64,000 bases of DNA from Porphyromonas pasteri (lineage in GTDB: Bacteria; Bacteroidota; Bacteroidia; Bacteroidales; Porphyromonadaceae): assembly GCF_014647755.1 (NCBI RefSeq), contig NZ_BMPU01000001.1:372001-436000 (forward strand). The letters are read 5' to 3'. The notes under the pieces were generated by a model. That model made no database searches and was not told where the DNA came from. It was given only the letters and a program-made list of their open reading frames with translations. Shown here in pieces: positions 34,568-44,215 of the stretch. How positions within the stretch are numbered: position 1 is the first letter of the stretch; each line of letters begins with the position of its first letter. Made by a program: the position numbers and the translations under genes.

Positions 34568-34706
34568 GACCGATTGCGAAGGCCTATCCATCCCCCGAAG
34601 TAGTGATATTTCCCGCCATCTATACCCGAAAGTGATTAGGAAATAAGAGGCTTCGGGTAGGCTTCTCTTTCCCTTTCGTAGCGAGGTATCTGGAGGGGCT
34701 GGTAAA

Positions 34707-34966
34707 TGTTATATTACTTTCGGTCAGAAGTTATATTACTTTTAGCTGAATGTTATATTACTTCTCTCCGAAAGTTCCTCTACTTCCTTTCGGAAATACC
34801 TCTACTTTCGATCAAAAATACCTCTACTTTTCACTGAAAATACCTCTACTTTTCAGAGGAAGTAGAGGAATATCCGAGAGTAAGTGCAATTACTTCCTGA
34901 AAGTGAGTGAATTACATCCCGTACGAAGTGCAGTGATTTCCCGTGCAAAGTGGAGGTACTTCCGAA
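34707..34966. repeat. 22-bp array, about 12 units, TTATATTACTT/TACCTCTACTT type
   Basis: Unit starts at 34709, 34731, 34753, 34775, 34797, 34819 and 34841 (all 22 bp apart), followed by five units in altered form to about 34966. The motif drifts along the array: TTATATTACT three times, TTCCTCTACT once, TACCTCTACT three times, then a reversed unit (AAGTAGAGGAA, 34861), then TGCAATTACT and AATTACAT-like units. Units 7 and 8 form an inverted repeat (CCTCTACTT/AAGTAGAGG). It lies in the divergent gap between the TonB receptor and gnd. Confidence 0.9.
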
Positions 34967-35113
34967 GCCGCCTCAAGGCAATAGCACTGGGAAGCTCCTT
35001 GGCTTTGGTGCGCCTAAACCTTCACTCTCGGGTCGTTGTTTTAGAGATACATCCATCGCCCCAAGTTAGATCCGCGCGAGGTGGACTCATGGGGCCTTCC
35101 CAACACAAAGCAA
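34967..35113. other. gnd upstream region, no clear promoter
   Basis: No TAnnTTTG box is evident before gnd; GGCTTTGG near 35000 lacks the TA. Nothing else is recognised. Confidence 0.4.
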
Positions 35114-36583
35114 ATGAATAAGAAATCAGATATTGGCCTCATCGGCCTTGCAGTCATGGGCGAGAACCTCGCCCTCAACATGGAGCGCAATGGCTCTCAA
35201 GTCTCCGTCTACAACCGTGCAGAAGGCGCCGAAGCCACCGTCGTGGAGCGCTTCCTTCAGGGTCGTGGCGCAGGGAAGAACTTCCTTGGCTTCACCGAAA
35301 TCAAGCCCTTCGTCGAGAGCATTGAGCGTCCACGTAAGATCATGATGATGATCAGAGCTGGCAAGCCCGTCGACTACGTCATCGAGTCACTCCTGCCACA
35401 TCTCGAGCCAGGTGATATCGTCATCGACGGCGGAAACTCGAATTGGGAGGACTCTGAGCGTCGAGAAGCTGAGCTACGTAATCACGGGATCTACTTCGTC
35501 GGCTGTGGTATCTCGGGCGGTGAAGAGGGTGCTCTGAACGGTCCTGCCATCATGCCTGGCGGCGCTGAAGAAGCTTGGCCCAGCATTGAGCCGATCTTCT
35601 CCCGCATTGCAGCTAAGGCCGAGGACGGGACTCCTTGCTGCGCCTGGGTAGGTAAAGGCGGTGCCGGTCACTTCGTCAAGATGGTGCACAACGGTATCGA
35701 GTATGGCGACATGCAGCTCATAGCTGATGCCTACGCTTATCTCCGCCACATCGGCGGCAAGACCAATGAGGAGATGAGCGAAATCTTCGCTCGATGGAAC
35801 GAAGGGAAGCTCCGTAGCTACCTCGTAGAGATCACAGCTGAGATCCTTCGTCATCGTGATGCCTCGGGCGAATACCTTATCGACAAGATCCTCGATGCTG
35901 CAGGGCAGAAGGGTACTGGCAAGTGGTCGGTCATCAACTCCCTCGAGTACGGCCAGCCTCTCGGGCTCATCGCGACGGCGGTCTATGAGAGAAGCCTCTC
36001 CTCCACCGTAGACCTGCGCCACGAAGCAGCTGCACTCTACGCCCCCTCGCAAGTAACAAGCCGCACCGCCTTCGGAGAGAGCGACGTCGATGCTCTTGAG
36101 CAAAGCCTCTACGCATCGAAGATCGTCTCCTACGCACAAGGCTTCTCCCTCCTCTCCGAAGCATCAAAGGCACGCGGATGGGAGCTGAATCTGGCCTCCA
36201 TCGCACGTATTTGGCGCAACGGCTGTATCATCCGTTCGGCCTTCCTCAACGATATTGCCTCGGCATACCAAGCTGATCCCAGCCTGCAGAACCTGCTCTT
36301 AGCTCCGTACTTCCAGCAGGAGATCACAGCTGCTCGCCCTTCTTGGCGCGAGACCATCGCTAAGGCGCTGCTCTCGGACTGCCCAGTTCCTGCCTTCTCT
36401 TCAGCTCTTAGCTACTTCACATCACTGACGACGCGTCGCCTTCCTGCTTCACTCGTGCAGGCACAGCGAGACTATTTCGGTGCACACACCTTTGAGCGCA
36501 CCGACCGTCCTCGTGGAGAATTCTTCCACGAAAATTGGACGGGTCACGGAAGTGATACCTCTTCAACCACGTATAATGTATAG
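35114..36583 (+). CDS. gnd: 6-phosphogluconate dehydrogenase, decarboxylating
   Basis: Oxidises 6-phosphogluconate to ribulose 5-phosphate + CO2 with NADP+. 489 aa from the ATG at 35114 (MNKKSDIGLIGLAVMGENLA); an upstream in-frame start at 35081 only adds unconserved residues. Features: Rossmann GLAVMGENLALNMERNG near 8-25, substrate motif GGEEGALNGPAIMPGG near 130-145, catalytic KMVHNGIEYGDMQLI near 185-200, and the C-terminal family tail DYFGAHTFERTD. First gene of gnd-zwf-pgl. Confidence 0.97.
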   Translation: MNKKSDIGLIGLAVMGENLALNMERNGSQVSVYNRAEGAEATVVERFLQGRGAGKNFLGFTEIKPFVESIERPRKIMMMIRAGKPVDYVIESLLPHLEPGDIVIDGGNSNWEDSERREAELRNHGIYFVGCGISGGEEGALNGPAIMPGGAEEAWPSIEPIFSRIAAKAEDGTPCCAWVGKGGAGHFVKMVHNGIEYGDMQLIADAYAYLRHIGGKTNEEMSEIFARWNEGKLRSYLVEITAEILRHRDASGEYLIDKILDAAGQKGTGKWSVINSLEYGQPLGLIATAVYERSLSSTVDLRHEAAALYAPSQVTSRTAFGESDVDALEQSLYASKIVSYAQGFSLLSEASKARGWELNLASIARIWRNGCIIRSAFLNDIASAYQADPSLQNLLLAPYFQQEITAARPSWRETIAKALLSDCPVPAFSSALSYFTSLTTRRLPASLVQAQRDYFGAHTFERTDRPRGEFFHENWTGHGSDTSSTTYNV

Positions 36584-36596
36584 TCCCCCCGAGAAT

Positions 36597-38162
36597 ATGA
36601 CACAGACCATACAGCATCATCTGCCCGAGAGTCTCCTTCTTGTGATATTCGGCGGGTCAGGTGACTTGACAAAGCGTAAGCTCATCCCCTCGCTCTATCA
36701 GCTTTTCAAGCAAGATAAGCTCCCCATTCGCTTCAGTGTCCTCGGACTTGGGCGTACGGAATACTCGGATGCAGCTTATCGCGAGCACCTCGACGAAGCT
36801 CTTCAGCGCTACCTCAGCGATGGAGAGTACGACGCTTCTCTTGCCGAGCAGTTCCTCTCAGGAGTGTATTACCTCCCGATGGACCCTGCTTCTGCCGAGG
36901 ACTATCCTAAGCTCCGTGAGCAACTGAAGACACTTGACGAGCGAATCAATAATCCTGGGCACTACATCTATTATCTATCTACGCCGCCTTCTCTCTATGG
37001 TGTGATCCCACAACACTTGGCTTCTGTCGGACTCAACGAAGAGGGCGAAGAGGATGCTAATGGTGATCCCTCGGCGATCCGACGTATCGTCATCGAGAAG
37101 CCCTTCGGCTATGATCTCCAGTCAGCAAGAGAGCTGAATGAGATCTACCGCAAGTCCTTCCGCGAACATCAGCTCTATCGAATCGATCACTTCCTCGGAA
37201 AGGAGACGGTACAGGATATCATGGCGCTGCGTTTTGCTAATGGTATCTTCGAGCCTCTCTGGAATCGCAACTACATCGAGCGTGTGGAGATCACGGCAGT
37301 AGAGAATATGGGCATTGAGAGTCGAGGTGGATTCTACGATGAGACCGGTGCTCTGCGTGACATGGTGCAGAATCATCTGGCGCAGCTTGTAGCTCTTACT
37401 GCTATGGAACCGCCTGTACAGTTCAACGCTGATCTATTTCGCAACGAGGTCGTGAAGGTATATCAGTCCTTCCGCCCAATGACTCCCGAGGAGATTCGTC
37501 GCCGTGTCGTCCGCGGACAATATACAGAGAGCGAGTGGAAGGGAGAGCATCAGCGAGCCTATCGTGAGGAAGATAAGATCGCTTCTGATAGCCGAACGGA
37601 GACCTTCGTCGCCATGAAGCTCTACATAGACAATTGGCGCTGGCAGGGAGTACCTTTTTATATCCGAACAGGTAAGATGATGCCGACCAAGGTCACCGAG
37701 ATCGTCGTGCACTTTAAGCCTACACCTCACCGCGTATTTGCTACGGCTGACGGTAGCACCGTACCTAATCAGCTGGTGATTCGCATTCAGCCGAACGAGG
37801 GGATCTCCTTGAAGTTTGCTGCGAAAGTCCCAGGCTCTGGCTTCGAAGTCAAGAAGGTTTCCATGGACTTTACCTATGACCAGCAGATGGGTGGCTTAGC
37901 TTCGGGCGATGCTTACTCACGTTTGCTCGAGGACTGTATGCTGGGTGATCCGACTCTATTCACACGTAGCGACGCTGTAGAGATGAGTTGGCGCTTCTTT
38001 GATCCGATCCTCGATCTCTGGAAGGAGGAAGACTTCCCGCTTTATGGCTATCCTGCCGGCACATGGGGACCAAAGCAGAGCGACTTAATCATTGAGCGTG
38101 AGCACAGCTGGACGAATCCCTGCCGCAATCTTACTCACTCGGAGCTCTACTGCGAACTATGA
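36597..38162 (+). CDS. zwf: glucose-6-phosphate 1-dehydrogenase
   Basis: First step of the oxidative pentose phosphate pathway. 521 aa from the ATG at 36597, 13 bp after the gnd stop; longer in-frame starts lie inside gnd. Features: Rossmann VIFGGSGDLTKRKLIPSLYQ near 15-33, the catalytic motif YRIDHFLGKETVQ near 195-207, and a conserved C-terminal YPAGTWGPKQSDLIIE. Its stop overlaps the pgl start by 4 bp, indicating translational coupling. Confidence 0.97.
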   Translation: MTQTIQHHLPESLLLVIFGGSGDLTKRKLIPSLYQLFKQDKLPIRFSVLGLGRTEYSDAAYREHLDEALQRYLSDGEYDASLAEQFLSGVYYLPMDPASAEDYPKLREQLKTLDERINNPGHYIYYLSTPPSLYGVIPQHLASVGLNEEGEEDANGDPSAIRRIVIEKPFGYDLQSARELNEIYRKSFREHQLYRIDHFLGKETVQDIMALRFANGIFEPLWNRNYIERVEITAVENMGIESRGGFYDETGALRDMVQNHLAQLVALTAMEPPVQFNADLFRNEVVKVYQSFRPMTPEEIRRRVVRGQYTESEWKGEHQRAYREEDKIASDSRTETFVAMKLYIDNWRWQGVPFYIRTGKMMPTKVTEIVVHFKPTPHRVFATADGSTVPNQLVIRIQPNEGISLKFAAKVPGSGFEVKKVSMDFTYDQQMGGLASGDAYSRLLEDCMLGDPTLFTRSDAVEMSWRFFDPILDLWKEEDFPLYGYPAGTWGPKQSDLIIEREHSWTNPCRNLTHSELYCEL

Positions 38163-38866
38163 TCTACCATCATTATCCTTCCCCCGAGGCTGTCGCACGA
38201 GCCGTCGCTGAGACGGCCTTCGTGCAACCTTCGCAGGCAGGCTGGGTACATATCGCACTCTCTGGAGGCTCTACGCCCCGCTTACTCTTTGAGCTGCTCG
38301 CCGAAGAGCCTCTACGTAGCGCCGTAGATTGGTCACGTGTCCATCTCTACTGGGTAGATGAGCGCTGCGTACCATCTACAGATCCCGAGAGCAATTATGG
38401 TATGACTGAAGCGACCCTCCTTCGCCATGTACCCATTCCACAGGATCAGGTGCATCGCATCGCAGGAGAGAAGCTCCCCGAGCGTGAAGCAAAGGATTAC
38501 TGCTGGCTTGTGGGCTCGGAGCTTCCATTTGATGGTGCTTTCCCCGTCTTTGATATTGTGCTCTTAGGCTTGGGAGAAGACGGTCATACGTCCTCTATCT
38601 TCCCGCATCAGATGGAGCTCCTCACCGAGGAAGCACCTTATGCTGTCGGGATAAGCCCAAAGGGACAGCCACGCATCGCAATGACTGGACCGACGATTCT
38701 TGCTGCAAAGCGCATCCTCTTCCATACGACTGGCGAGAAGAAAGCTCCTATCTTGCAGCATATCGTAGAGCAAGCTCCCGAGGCAGAAGCTTATCCTGCC
38801 GCCTACATTTTCCGTCAGCGATCCGACGTCGAGCTCTATACCGACGTAGCTCTTCCTATTAAGTAG
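38159..38866 (+). CDS. pgl: 6-phosphogluconolactonase
   Basis: Hydrolyses 6-phosphogluconolactone, completing the pathway between Zwf and Gnd. 235 aa, DevB/SugarP isomerase fold: ALSGGSTPRLLFELL near 35-50, WSRVHLYWVDERCVP near 63-77, LLGLGEDGHTSSIFPHQ near 135-150. ATGA overlap with zwf. A strong hairpin (38905-38949) ends the operon. Confidence 0.95.
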   Translation: MIYHHYPSPEAVARAVAETAFVQPSQAGWVHIALSGGSTPRLLFELLAEEPLRSAVDWSRVHLYWVDERCVPSTDPESNYGMTEATLLRHVPIPQDQVHRIAGEKLPEREAKDYCWLVGSELPFDGAFPVFDIVLLGLGEDGHTSSIFPHQMELLTEEAPYAVGISPKGQPRIAMTGPTILAAKRILFHTTGEKKAPILQHIVEQAPEAEAYPAAYIFRQRSDVELYTDVALPIK

Positions 38867-38904
38867 TAGCGATCCAGCCTTACTAAGGCTGACAAAACAA
38901 AGTA

Positions 38905-38949
38905 AATCGCCCCGTCTGTAGCATCATTCTTGCTACGGACGGGGCGATT
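38905..38949. terminator. bidirectional terminator between pgl and the LolC/E-like gene
   Basis: An 18-bp stem with a single G.T pair: 38905-38922 with 38932-38949. The genes on either side converge. Confidence 0.85.
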
Positions 38950-38971
38950 GCTTTGTGGCATTCTCAAAGTG

Positions 38972-40228
38972 CTAATCCATACGCATACTCTCTGCGGGAT
39001 GAATTCTGCTTACTAAGCTGGCAGGAACTAATACCATAAGGAGAATCACGATGAGTGTCCCGACATTGATAGCGACCCAGAGTGGGAGGTCAAAGTGGAT
39101 GGGTACGGAGTCGGTGAAGTAGTTCGCTGGGTTAAGTTTGATGATCTTGAACTGACGCTGTGCGAGACTCAGCACGAGAGCAATTGCATTCCCCCAGAAG
39201 ATACCACGTAGGATGAGGCGAGCTGCTATCTGAAGGAAAGTCTGTCTGAGCTGTCTATTCGTCGCTCCAAGAGCCTTTAGGATACCGATCTGTTTACTCT
39301 TATCGAGCACGATGATGATGAGTCCAGTGATCATTGCAAAGCCTCCGACGAGGACCATCAGCGAGAGGAGTGCATAGACATTCGTGTCAAGGAAGGCAAG
39401 CCAATTGAAGAGCTCAGGCTGTAGCTCCTGACCGAGGTTGAGACCATAGTTCTCTTCGCCGATAAGATCTGGACGTGCCTGGAGTGTGGAGATGAGATGC
39501 TCCAGCGTCGGATAGGCAGCATCGGGATCCTGCAGCATGATGATCAGTCGACTGTAGGTGTTCTCATCCCAGTGATTGAGACGCTGCAGGGAGGAAATGG
39601 GGCAGAGGGCGGGGGAAAGCTCTAAGCCCGTCGACTCATATATTGCCTGAAGCTCAAAGATGCGTACCCGCATCTTTTCTCCGAAGAAGTAGATACGCAC
39701 GGCATCACCTACCTTATAGTTCATGCGTCGTGCCACATGTGAGGGTAGGACGATTGGTGGGCGATTGTATTCGCTCTCAGAGAAAGAGGGAAGTGTCCCG
39801 GACTTTATTTGCTCAGTGAAGTAGCGACTACGGAAGGTAGAGTCAACACCATAGAGGAGAATACCAGAGAAGTCTCCCTCTGTCTTGAGAAGCCCTGCCT
39901 GCTGGATGAGAGGCGAGACGGAAGAGACCCCCTTCTCTTCTCTTAGGAAGGAGAGTAGCTCTGGAGATACATAGACAGGAGTCGTGGAGGTCTTCCAGTT
40001 GCTCCCATAGCCATTGAGGCTGATATGCCCTGTCTGACTAAAGGCGAACTCATGGATCTGTCGATGGAAACCTAAGATGATGGTGACCGATAGGAGCATC
40101 ACTGAGAGGCTCAGTGCCACTCCAATCGTCGTCAAACGAAGTAGGGCAGAGACACGTCGTGTCCCGGCCTTATCACCTCGAGAGAGTCCACGAGAGAGGA
40201 AGGTAGTAGCTGAAGAGAAGAGAGCCAT
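38972..40228 (-). CDS. ABC transporter permease of the FtsX/LolC-LolE family
   Basis: 418 aa with the MacB-like layout: a first membrane helix (about 30-53), a long periplasmic domain (about 54-275), then three helices (278-305, near 325-345, 375-400). The cytoplasmic loop between the second and third helices has the family signature DKSKQIGILKALGATNRQLRQTF. Ends RIHPAESMRMD, as in LolE homologs. Likely part of lipoprotein release or related export; no ATPase gene is adjacent. Its start abuts the stop of the preceding permease gene. Confidence 0.88.
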   Translation of the reverse strand: MALFSSATTFLSRGLSRGDKAGTRRVSALLRLTTIGVALSLSVMLLSVTIILGFHRQIHEFAFSQTGHISLNGYGSNWKTSTTPVYVSPELLSFLREEKGVSSVSPLIQQAGLLKTEGDFSGILLYGVDSTFRSRYFTEQIKSGTLPSFSESEYNRPPIVLPSHVARRMNYKVGDAVRIYFFGEKMRVRIFELQAIYESTGLELSPALCPISSLQRLNHWDENTYSRLIIMLQDPDAAYPTLEHLISTLQARPDLIGEENYGLNLGQELQPELFNWLAFLDTNVYALLSLMVLVGGFAMITGLIIIVLDKSKQIGILKALGATNRQLRQTFLQIAARLILRGIFWGNAIALVLSLAQRQFKIIKLNPANYFTDSVPIHFDLPLWVAINVGTLIVILLMVLVPASLVSRIHPAESMRMD

Positions 40229-41419
40229 CTACTTGTCTGACGTCGTTGATTCGCTATCTATCGCTCCACGCTTTTTGCGGCGGCTTTGCTTGGCCTTACG
40301 CTTTTCCTCCCGGAGGCGCATTTGCTCGATGTACTCCTCATCTTGGAGGACGTAGCGCATGTACAGCGAGTAGATGAACATAGTAATGGGCAGCGCAATG
40401 AGCATCCCGAAGAAACCCAGGAGGTAGCCCCAGATAGACAGGACCAAGAGAATGAGTGAGGGGCGCATACCCATCGTCTGTCCCATGATGTGCGGGACGA
40501 TGATCATATCCTGGATAATCTGTACGATCATCAGGACCCCATAGGCAAGGAGCATACAGACGAAGGCATTCTCACCCGTCTGTGCAGCCATCAGCAGGCT
40601 GGCCAACCCGAGTGGGATGATACCCAGTGCCTGCATATAGGGGATGAAGTTGAGGATCCCAATAAAGATCCCCATAGCTGTGGCTAAGGGAAGACCAATG
40701 ATATTGAACCCTATCGAGAGGAGAATACCTACGCTTATGGCGATGAGAGCCTGGCCACGGAAGTAGTTATTCATGTAGCGATCCAGATCCATGCTGATCG
40801 TACGGATCGTAGGGCGGAGTGTCTTAGGGAAGAGGCTGATGAAGCCACGAGCAAGATTCTCGAAGTCTAGTAGGATGAATACGAAGTAGATAAAGCCGAT
40901 GAGGAAGACAAGCCCCCAAGAGAATATTGAGAGGGTGCTATTGATAATCCCACCGACCTGATCGAGGAGGAGCTTAACGTTCTCCAAGACCTTCTCAAAA
41001 GACAGGTGCTGTGGGAAGTTTCCCCAGCGGAGTCCCCCATTGAGGTAGTTGCGGATATTGCGTGGTAGGATCATCGTCAGGATATCCTGTCCACTGCTAT
41101 AGCCCGAGATCACTTGAAGGGTCTTCTCTATCTCCGCATTGATTGATGGTATGACAAAGATTACCGCAAGGTAAACGACTGCACCCAAGAGGAGCAATGT
41201 CAGGATGACTGACAGTCCTCTTGAGCGCAGGCGTAGTGTATACTGGAAGAATCGTACCAGCGGCATCATCACATAGGCGAAGATACCAGCCAGTAGGAAG
41301 GGTAGGATAATGCTCCAGATCGCTTGCACCGCCACATAGATCAAGAGTATAAGGACAGAGAGCACGAGCATCCGTGCTATGCGGTCAAAGGTGAACTCTC
41401 TACGGAAGAAATGTGACAT
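40229..41419 (-). CDS. AI-2E/PerM family transporter
   Basis: 396 aa. About eight membrane segments in the family arrangement: two N-terminal helix pairs, an extracytoplasmic loop at about 95-160, and four helices between 165 and 350 with the family pattern FIPYMQALGIIPLGLASL near 240-260 and MRPSLILLVLSIWGYLLGFFGMLIALP near 320. The C-terminal about 35 residues are highly basic (KRKAKQSRRKKRG) and cytoplasmic. Substrate unknown; members have been linked to AI-2 export and to ion transport. In the tkt-rpiB unit. Confidence 0.88.
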   Translation of the reverse strand: MSHFFRREFTFDRIARMLVLSVLILLIYVAVQAIWSIILPFLLAGIFAYVMMPLVRFFQYTLRLRSRGLSVILTLLLLGAVVYLAVIFVIPSINAEIEKTLQVISGYSSGQDILTMILPRNIRNYLNGGLRWGNFPQHLSFEKVLENVKLLLDQVGGIINSTLSIFSWGLVFLIGFIYFVFILLDFENLARGFISLFPKTLRPTIRTISMDLDRYMNNYFRGQALIAISVGILLSIGFNIIGLPLATAMGIFIGILNFIPYMQALGIIPLGLASLLMAAQTGENAFVCMLLAYGVLMIVQIIQDMIIVPHIMGQTMGMRPSLILLVLSIWGYLLGFFGMLIALPITMFIYSLYMRYVLQDEEYIEQMRLREEKRKAKQSRRKKRGAIDSESTTSDK

Positions 41420-41470
41420 AGGTAGTGGGAGCGATGTGCTGGAGAGATATACTGAAAAGGGATAAGATGA

Positions 41471-41908
41471 CTAATGCTTGATGGGGATCTTGGCTACACG
41501 TGCTTCATGACGACCACCTTCAAAGGGTGTATCAAGGAAAGCCGCGAGGATAGCCTTGACCTGCTCTTCGGTGACGAAGCGTGCAGGGATAGAGAGGACG
41601 TTCGCATCGTTATGCTCACGAGCGAGCTTTGCCAACTCGACATCCCAGCAGAGGGCAGCACGTACCTTAGAGTACTTGTTCATGACCATTGAGATCCCAT
41701 TGCCTGATCCGCAAACGGATATGCCACGGGCAAGTTCTCCAGATTCAATAGCCTGCCCCATGGGGTGGGCATAGTCAGGATAGTCGCAGCGCTCGGGTGA
41801 AGGACAACCAAAGTCCTTCACCTCGAGGCCACGTGCGATGAGTAATGACTTGACCAGCTCCTTGACCTCATAGCCTGCGTGGTCGGAGCAGATACCGATC
41901 TTATTCAT
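41471..41908 (-). CDS. rpiB: ribose 5-phosphate isomerase B
   Basis: Interconverts ribose 5-phosphate and ribulose 5-phosphate. 145 aa, RpiB/LacAB fold: ICSDHAGYEVKELV at the N-terminus, GCPSPERCDYPDYAHPMGQAI near 34-54, and the catalytic Cys loop VCGSGNGISMVMNKY near 66-80. Lies between tkt (30 bp upstream) and the AI-2E-family gene, consistent with a non-oxidative pentose phosphate operon. Confidence 0.96.
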   Translation of the reverse strand: MNKIGICSDHAGYEVKELVKSLLIARGLEVKDFGCPSPERCDYPDYAHPMGQAIESGELARGISVCGSGNGISMVMNKYSKVRAALCWDVELAKLAREHNDANVLSIPARFVTEEQVKAILAAFLDTPFEGGRHEARVAKIPIKH

Positions 41909-41938
41909 TGTCGTTGTACTGTAGTCGTTGGGTAGTGA

Positions 41939-43975
41939 TTACTTGCTAAGCAGTGCCTTGACCTCCTTGTAGACATGGTCTGGAGTAAAGCCGAGCTTTT
42001 CGTCCAGCACTTTGTAGGGAGCCGAGAATCCGAAGGAGTTGAGCCCCCAGATGGCACCATTGTCACCGACGAGCCCCTGAAGGGTTACGGGGAGACCTGC
42101 GGTGAGACCGAAGCGACGAATACCTCGAGGGAGGACTTCATCCTGATACTCTTGGCTCTGGCGACGGAAGAGACCTTCGCTGGGTACAGCTACGATCTGC
42201 AGACGAATACCATCCTTGCGAAGGAGGGCGGCACCCTCGACGAGCGTAGATACCTCACTACCGTTTGCGATGAGTACGACCTCAGGGTTCTCATCACGAA
42301 GTACGATGTAGCCACCGCGTGTAGCTGCTTCGGCAGCCTCCTTACGGCTTTTCCCTTCGGGAGCGGGCAGATCATTGATGTTCTGGCGAGAGAGGATGAG
42401 TGCTGTGGGAGTGTGCGTGTTCTCCATAGCCATACGCCATGCGATGGTCGTTTCCTCGACATCGCTGGGGCGGAGTACACGTACGCTGTCAGCACCATGG
42501 TGGTTCTGGAGCTTCTCCATCAGACGGATCTGTGCTTCCTGCTCTACGGGCTCGTGTGTAGGACCATCTTCACCGACGCGGAAGGCGTCGTGCGACCAGA
42601 CGAACTTCACTGGGAGCTCCATAAGAGCGGCCATACGGATAGCGGGCTTCATGTAGTCAGAGAAGACGAAGAAGGTACCGCAGGCAGCGATGACACCACC
42701 ATGAAGAGCCATACCGATACAGAGGCAAGCCATAGTGAGCTCTGCTACACCGGGCTGTAAGAAAGCCCCACCGAAGTCACCTCGTGTCAGTGCACGGGTC
42801 TTCTTGAGGAAGCCATCGGTCTTATCGGAGTTTGACAGGTCTGCTGAAGCTACGATCATATTCTCTACCTGCTCTGCCAGTGCGCTGAGGACGGTGGCAG
42901 AGGCGGCACGCGTAGCCTGATTAGGCTTCTGCTCGATGCTCTTCCAGTCTACAGCAGGGACTTCGCCAGCAAACCAGCGATCAAGCTTGCTTGCTCGATC
43001 AGGGTTCTCCTCGCGCCAAGTCTTCTCTTCCTGCTTGCGAGCCTTAGCCAGCTCACGAAGCTCCTGAAAACGTGCTGCGTAGAGTTCCTGTACGTCGGGG
43101 AAGATCTGGAAGGGAGCTTCGGGATCACCACCGAGGTTCTTGATCGTGGCTTCGATAGAGGCACCTGCAGCCGAGAGGGGCTGACCGTGCGTATTGACAC
43201 GGTTTTCATAGTTCTCCCCATTAGGACCTACAGCACCACGACCCATAATGGTCTTGCCGATGATGAGGGTAGGCTGACCTACCGTAGCCTTAGCTTCGCG
43301 AAGAGCCTTACGGATCGCTTCGGGACAGCAACCATCGATCTCGATAACGTGCCAGCCCCAAGCCTTGTACTTAGCAGCTACATCTTCGCTGTCGACCTCC
43401 TCGACGGTGGTAGAGAGCTGGACATTATTGGCGTCATAGTACATAATGAGGTTGTCGAGCCCAAGGTGTCCAGCGATACGACCAGCCCCCTGAGAGATCT
43501 CTTCCTGTATCCCCCCGTCGGAGATATAGGCGTAGATCGTCTGACTCATGACCCAGCCAAGACGGTGGGCGAGGAACTTAGCAGCGATAGCAGCCCCTAC
43601 AGCGAAGGTGTGACCTTGGCCGAGAGGGCCCGAGGTATTCTCTACACCACGCAGGACATCGACCTCAGGGTGCCCAGGCGTAGGGCTACCCCACTGGCGG
43701 AACTGCTGCAGCTCCTCCATCGAATAGCGACCGAGGAGGGCCAGCTGGGCGTAGAGCATAGGAGACATGTGCCCAGGGTCCATAAAGAAACGGTCACGAC
43801 CAGACCACGTAGGTGCATCGGGATCGAAGATGAGGAACTCCGAGAAGAGGACGTTGACGAAGTCTGCGCCGCCCATAGCTCCACCTGGGTGACCGCTCTT
43901 AGCTCGCTCGACCATGCTGGCTGCCAAGATGCGGATGTTGTCAGCAGCACGGGTCATTAGTTGGTTGTTGTTCAT
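41939..43975 (-). CDS. tkt: transketolase
   Basis: Thiamine diphosphate-dependent two-carbon transfer in the pentose phosphate pathway. 678 aa, the full-length single-chain form. Signatures: KSGHPGGAMGGADF near 27-40, GPLGQGHTFAVGAAIA near 115-130, the TPP motif ISDGGIQEEISQGA near 152-165, and the pyrimidine-domain motif SHDAFRVGEDGPTHEPVEQ near 460-478. First gene of tkt-rpiB; -7 box at 44045. Confidence 0.97.
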   Translation of the reverse strand: MNNNQLMTRAADNIRILAASMVERAKSGHPGGAMGGADFVNVLFSEFLIFDPDAPTWSGRDRFFMDPGHMSPMLYAQLALLGRYSMEELQQFRQWGSPTPGHPEVDVLRGVENTSGPLGQGHTFAVGAAIAAKFLAHRLGWVMSQTIYAYISDGGIQEEISQGAGRIAGHLGLDNLIMYYDANNVQLSTTVEEVDSEDVAAKYKAWGWHVIEIDGCCPEAIRKALREAKATVGQPTLIIGKTIMGRGAVGPNGENYENRVNTHGQPLSAAGASIEATIKNLGGDPEAPFQIFPDVQELYAARFQELRELAKARKQEEKTWREENPDRASKLDRWFAGEVPAVDWKSIEQKPNQATRAASATVLSALAEQVENMIVASADLSNSDKTDGFLKKTRALTRGDFGGAFLQPGVAELTMACLCIGMALHGGVIAACGTFFVFSDYMKPAIRMAALMELPVKFVWSHDAFRVGEDGPTHEPVEQEAQIRLMEKLQNHHGADSVRVLRPSDVEETTIAWRMAMENTHTPTALILSRQNINDLPAPEGKSRKEAAEAATRGGYIVLRDENPEVVLIANGSEVSTLVEGAALLRKDGIRLQIVAVPSEGLFRRQSQEYQDEVLPRGIRRFGLTAGLPVTLQGLVGDNGAIWGLNSFGFSAPYKVLDEKLGFTPDHVYKEVKALLSK

Positions 43976-44044
43976 TGGGGATGATGTGATTTGTAGCTTA
44001 CAGCTTAGTTATATGTTGTGTAGATGTATCTGCTTTTAGACAGC

Positions 44045-44053
44045 TCAAAGATA
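44045..44053 (-). promoter_or_regulatory. -7 promoter box of tkt
   Basis: On the minus strand, TATCTTTGA, about 70 bp before the ATG. Confidence 0.55.
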
Positions 44054-44215
44054 CAACAAATTAAGGGGTAGATAGCAGTGTCAAGCGCCTGATTTTAGAC
44101 TTGTACACTCTACTCATCGGGCCAGTTCATCAGGTCGGAGCATAGACGAATTGTTAGTGCTCTGATAGTGTGGACTAAAGAGGGGATAGTGTATGCTCTT
44201 GCTGACCTTCCTAAA

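Noticed and set aside
36480-36596. Longer zwf start inside gnd
   Set aside because: The extra residues are unlike G6PD, and the ATG at 36597 follows the gnd stop at normal operon spacing.
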